Below, piece by piece: positions 5,811-7,730 of a stretch of DNA of 7,730 bases. How positions within the stretch are numbered: position 1 is the stretch's first letter; each line of letters starts with the position of its first letter. Both the position numbers and the translations under genes were made by a program. Under the pieces are notes generated by a model. The model was not told the DNA's origin, searched no databases, and was given only the letters and a program-made list of their open reading frames with translations. The stretch is taken from positions 1 through 7,730 of the forward strand of contig JACPMS010000033.1 in NCBI GenBank assembly GCA_016185875.1, written 5' to 3'. Source of the stretch: Candidatus Woesearchaeota archaeon. GTDB lineage: Archaea > Nanobdellota > Nanobdellia > Woesearchaeales > GW2011-AR4.

Positions 5811-5819
5811 GAATAAAAA
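5811..5819 (-). promoter_or_regulatory. Probable TATA-like box for signal peptidase
   Basis: On the minus strand TTTTTATTC is centred about 26 bp before the ATG at 5789. It is a weaker match than others here. The AT-rich stretch at 5845-5860 could also serve the minus strand. Confidence 0.35.
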
Positions 5820-5848
5820 GGTTTTGTTTTGGAAGTGGATAATCTTAA

Positions 5849-5860
5849 ATAATTATAAAA
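5849..5860 (+). promoter_or_regulatory. TATA-like box upstream of the hairpin block
   Basis: An AT-only stretch that includes AATTATAAAA ends just before the hairpin block. If used on the plus strand, transcription would start near 5880 and the ketopantoate reductase mRNA would carry a structured leader of about 200 nt. No better plus-strand TATA box lies between the block and the ATG at 6082. Confidence 0.35.
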
Positions 5861-5870
5861 TGTCGGAATT

Positions 5871-5893
5871 TTCCACTAGTTTATAACTAGTGG
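5871..5893. repeat. Left hairpin of the block (8-bp stem, 5-nt loop)
   Basis: CCACTAGT (5873-5880) pairs perfectly with ACTAGTGG (5886-5893) around TTATA. The first and last loop bases can also pair. It is the near-copy of the hairpin at 6033-6053. Confidence 0.85.
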
Positions 5894-5908
5894 CAGAATA
5901 CTCTGCCA
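5891..5908. repeat. Hairpin, 7-bp stem, 4-nt loop
   Basis: TGGCAGA (5891-5897) pairs with TCTGCCA (5902-5908) around ATAC. Its 5' arm shares three bases with the left hairpin, so the two cannot both form completely. Confidence 0.75.
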
Positions 5909-5917
5909 AAATATCAT

Positions 5918-5939
5918 CAAAAATGCCTTTGCATTTTTG
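5918..5939. repeat. Hairpin, 9-bp stem, 4-nt loop
   Basis: CAAAAATGC (5918-5926) pairs with GCATTTTTG (5931-5939) around CTTT. A competing 7-bp stem (TTTTTGG 5934-5940 with CCAAAAA 5945-5951) uses the same 3' arm. Confidence 0.75.
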
Positions 5940-5946
5940 GGACACC

Positions 5947-5967
5947 AAAAATTCCGAAGGAATTTTT
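5947..5967. repeat. Hairpin, 9-bp stem, 3-nt loop
   Basis: AAAAATTCC (5947-5955) pairs with GGAATTTTT (5959-5967) around GAA. The same 8-mer pair recurs in the block: GGAATTTT at 5865-5872 and AAAATTCC at 5980-5987, allowing alternative pairings. Confidence 0.75.
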
Positions 5968-5987
5968 TAGTGCATTGCGAAAATTCC

Positions 5988-5997
5988 GAGCATGCTC
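5988..5997. repeat. Perfect 10-bp palindrome
   Basis: GAGCATGCTC equals its own reverse complement. It has no loop, so it reads better as a protein-binding or dimer site, or as part of a larger fold, than as a hairpin. Confidence 0.5.
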
Positions 5998-6030
5998 AAA
6001 AACCACTGAATCACATTTGCGTTAGCAACA

Positions 6031-6058
6031 TTCCACCAGTCTATGACTGGTGGTTTTT
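6031..6058 (+). repeat. Right hairpin of the block followed by T5 (terminator-like)
   Basis: CCACCAGT (6033-6040) pairs with ACTGGTGG (6046-6053) around CTATG, and TTTTT follows directly. The shape is that of an intrinsic terminator reading plus-strand, 24 nt before the ketopantoate reductase ATG. It is also the covarying near-copy of the left hairpin, so an element-end role is equally possible. Confidence 0.75.
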
Positions 6059-6081
6059 GACAATACCAAAACTAGCCTAAA

Positions 6082-6960
6082 ATGAAAATAATCATCCTTG
6101 GAGCAGGGGCAATTGGAAGCTTGTACGGAGCAAAACTGTCTAAATTAAATGATGTTGTGCTGGTTGGAAATCGGCAGCATGCTGATAAAATAAATAAAAG
6201 CGGATTGAAAATCAAGGGGATAGAGAATAAAATACACAAAATAAAAGCAATAACTAAAATCCAAAACATTGAAAATAATACCCTAATATTACTAACAACA
6301 AAAGTCTATGACAGTGAAAAATCGATAAAAAGCATCAAAAATCTAATAAAAAAAGACACAATTATCTTGTGCCTGCAGAACGGGCTTTATAGCGAAAATC
6401 CAGTTAAACAAATTGTTGGCAGGAAATGCCTTGTTTTGAGGGGCATCACCAACTTTGGAGCTATTTTCCTGAAGCCTGGGATTGTTCGATATACAAATTA
6501 CGGCTACACAGCAGTTGAAAGAAGCCAGAAAAGCAAGGAATTGGCAGAAAATTTTGAAAAATGCGGTTTAAATGCCCATGTTTCCAAAGACATAAGAATA
6601 GATATATGGCAAAAGTTAATCTTAAACTGCGTGCTTAACCCTATTACAGCTATTTTAAGGATAGAAAACCGGGGAATTGCAGATGAAAGGTTAAATCCGC
6701 TGAAAAAATTAATCATAGGCGAATGCCTGAAAGTCGCAAAAAAGGATGGAATTGCGTTTGACATTGACTTTGTAAAGAAAATAAACAATGGAATAAAAAA
6801 CTCAAGGAATCTCTCTTCTATGCTGCAAGACTTGATGAAAGGCAAAAAAACAGAGATTGACTACTTGAATGGTGTTGTTGTTGACTTGGGAAAGAGGTTT
6901 GGGATTGAGTGTCCAGTGAATAGTGGGATTGTAGAGATTGTGAAGGGGATGAAAAATTAA
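6082..6960 (+). CDS. panE: 2-dehydropantoate 2-reductase (ketopantoate reductase)
   Basis: It reduces 2-dehydropantoate to pantoate with NAD(P)H for coenzyme A synthesis. The 292-residue product has an N-terminal Rossmann domain with GAGAIGSLYG at 7-16 and an Arg just after the second strand (R31) that fits NADPH preference. K74 follows in LLTTKVYD, and N100 lies in LQNGL. The C-terminal helical domain carries WQKLILNCVLNPITA with K178 and TEIDYLNG with E258, matching the family's catalytic Lys and Glu. Length and domain order are normal and nothing is broken. No clear TATA box lies within 40 bp of the ATG; the hairpin block sits there instead. Related 3-hydroxyacid dehydrogenases share the fold, but the TEIDYLNG motif favours this call. 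The stop overlaps the convergent HAD gene by 4 nt. Confidence 0.92.
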   Translation: MKIIILGAGAIGSLYGAKLSKLNDVVLVGNRQHADKINKSGLKIKGIENKIHKIKAITKIQNIENNTLILLTTKVYDSEKSIKSIKNLIKKDTIILCLQNGLYSENPVKQIVGRKCLVLRGITNFGAIFLKPGIVRYTNYGYTAVERSQKSKELAENFEKCGLNAHVSKDIRIDIWQKLILNCVLNPITAILRIENRGIADERLNPLKKLIIGECLKVAKKDGIAFDIDFVKKINNGIKNSRNLSSMLQDLMKGKKTEIDYLNGVVVDLGKRFGIECPVNSGIVEIVKGMKN

Positions 6961-7730
6961 TGAAAAACTTCTTCAAGATATTGAACTTTCGGAGAAAGTA
7001 GTCCAGCGTAACGATAAATTTGCATAAGGTATATGCCCAAATCTGATACTGCCTTGTTATTTGCACCTGTTGACCTGATTCTAAGACTTCCATCTTGCCT
7101 AAATTGTATTCCTCCATATTTTCTTAACTTGCGTTCGACAGTTATAATATCTTCTCTTCTCATCCTTAAACCTGTTAGAAATCCTAATTTACTAGTTGAA
7201 ATGACATCTTTCAATAAGTGGTCTCCCATATAGAATACGTTTTTTGGCTTCTCTACTCCGAGAGAATTTAGTTCCCTCCACAATCCATTCGATTCAGATG
7301 GGGTTCTAAAACAATAGGGTTTAATTGCCCCAGCTTTAATGATCTGAAAATACTCTCTTATCCCTAGCATATCCAAAATCCAATTAGTGTATTCTTCAGG
7401 AGAGGATGTAACTAAGAACAAAACGTATCTTTGGCTTAATCTGTCAAACAATTCTACTAATCTCTCATTGTAACGTATACCAAATAAATGAGGCTTTTCC
7501 CTCAGTTCTTTCTTATATCCATCTTCATGATGATGAGCTTGAAATATGGCATCATCAATTGCCCTCACAGTGCTTTCTCTCGGTCGACTTTTTGGGATGA
7601 CTGATTTCATGTATGCCTCAGCATAATCAAACCCGTCACATATAAGCAAAAATCTAGGTTTGTTGAAATCCGGGTTTGGAATTTGTGGAATTTCAATACT
7701 GCCAGTTTTGTAAGTTTTCAAAATCTTATC
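6957..7730 (-). CDS. HAD-superfamily-like protein with atypical motif I (probably 5' truncated by window edge)
   Basis: The frame is open to the right edge. The only early start-like codon is a TTG at 7721 and the next ATG lies past motif I, so the true start may lie outside the window. Numbered from 7721, the HAD order is visible: motif I near 24-33 (FLLICDGFDY), motif II VTSSPEE at 104-110, motif III Lys K134 in GAIKP, and motif IV GDHLLKD with D167 and D172. Canonical motif I is DxD; here it reads DGF-D, so the second Asp is displaced by one residue or missing. The C-terminal 80 residues after LGFLTGL carry an extra basic segment without a recognised domain. Phosphatase or nucleotidase activity is possible but unproven. 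GGC makes up only 2 of 17 glycine codons, unlike dut. The stop overlaps panE by 4 nt. Confidence 0.75.
   Translation of the reverse strand, partial: DKILKTYKTGSIEIPQIPNPDFNKPRFLLICDGFDYAEAYMKSVIPKSRPRESTVRAIDDAIFQAHHHEDGYKKELREKPHLFGIRYNERLVELFDRLSQRYVLFLVTSSPEEYTNWILDMLGIREYFQIIKAGAIKPYCFRTPSESNGLWRELNSLGVEKPKNVFYMGDHLLKDVISTSKLGFLTGLRMRREDIITVERKLRKYGGIQFRQDGSLRIRSTGANNKAVSDLGIYLMQIYRYAGLLSPKVQYLEEVFH

Larger units (their letters stand above)
5862..6060 (+). mobile_element. Hairpin-rich non-coding block, possible IS200/IS605-like non-autonomous element or structured RNA
   Basis: About 200 bp without a convincing ORF holds at least six perfect short hairpins. The outermost pair, at 5873-5893 and 6033-6053, are near-copies in the same orientation. 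They share the same stem length, loop length and leading TTCC, and all four differences are transitions that preserve pairing. Subterminal same-strand hairpins at both ends are the hallmark of IS200/IS605 elements and their transposase-less derivatives (PATE or MITE-like), which move as single strands and leave no target duplication. No transposase or TnpB is visible, and the exact ends are not determinable here. The block separates a TATA-like box from the ketopantoate reductase ATG. Alternative: a cis-regulatory leader RNA. The structure is directly visible; the mobile interpretation is inference. Confidence 0.45.

Noticed and set aside
5365..5816. Plus-strand frames opposite signal peptidase
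   Set aside because: The minus strand carries all catalytic motifs of signal peptidase I; these frames have no family features.
5864..6053. CRISPR array
   Set aside because: The repeats are few, palindromic and of unequal spacing, with no regular spacer length and no cas gene.
5862..6060. tRNA or other known RNA gene
   Set aside because: No cloverleaf, T-loop GTTCRA-type box or CCA end could be read, and the stem pattern does not fit a tRNA.

Overview
The window reads as a compact, AT-rich archaeal chromosome segment, most likely from a DPANN-type lineage (Woesearchaeota/Pacearchaeota-like). The evidence is an archaeal TFS elongation factor, a Ser-His archaeal-type signal peptidase I, an archaeal-style SAM hydrolase, TATA boxes about 25-34 bp ahead of most start codons (leaderless-style transcripts), Shine-Dalgarno motifs only at genes inside operons, and two lineage-style uncharacterised proteins (a Lys-rich protein with a polyproline N-terminus and a Cys-loop membrane protein). 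The lineage call is inference from style; no rRNA is present.

Layout. 1-1142 (+): the tail of a PepSY-like protein, then dUTPase (dut) with a 40-residue unknown ORF coupled to it by a strong Shine-Dalgarno. 1163-2191: a two-helix membrane protein with four evenly spaced cysteines (+) meets thymidylate kinase (tmk, -). 2214-4250: a short divergent promoter region, SAM hydrolase (+), and an opposing two-gene operon of a DUF167 protein and a charge-segregated Lys-rich protein (-). 4289-5819: a stand-alone response-regulator receiver protein (+) meets transcription factor S (-), with signal peptidase I (-) upstream of the latter. 5862-6060: a non-coding block of about 200 bp packed with hairpins. 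6082-7730: a ketopantoate reductase (+) meets a HAD-like protein (-) that runs off the right edge.

How the genes fit together. dut and tmk are two steps of dTTP supply (dUTP to dUMP; dTMP to dTDP), but they are not one operon. TFS acts on RNA polymerase, signal peptidase on secreted precursors, and ketopantoate reductase makes pantoate for CoA. No single pathway unites the window; it is mostly housekeeping plus lineage-specific unknowns.

Most notable points: (1) all four convergent gene pairs overlap by exactly 4 nt through a shared YTAA stop tetranucleotide; (2) the 5862-6060 block is bounded by two same-strand hairpins that differ by compensating base-pair changes, contains a chain of mutually exclusive stems, and sits between a TATA-like box and the ketopantoate reductase start, so that deleting it would restore the usual TATA-to-ATG spacing. 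It looks like a small non-autonomous IS200/IS605-like (PATE-type) element or a structured leader RNA. The receiver protein and the HAD-like protein differ in codon choice from dut.
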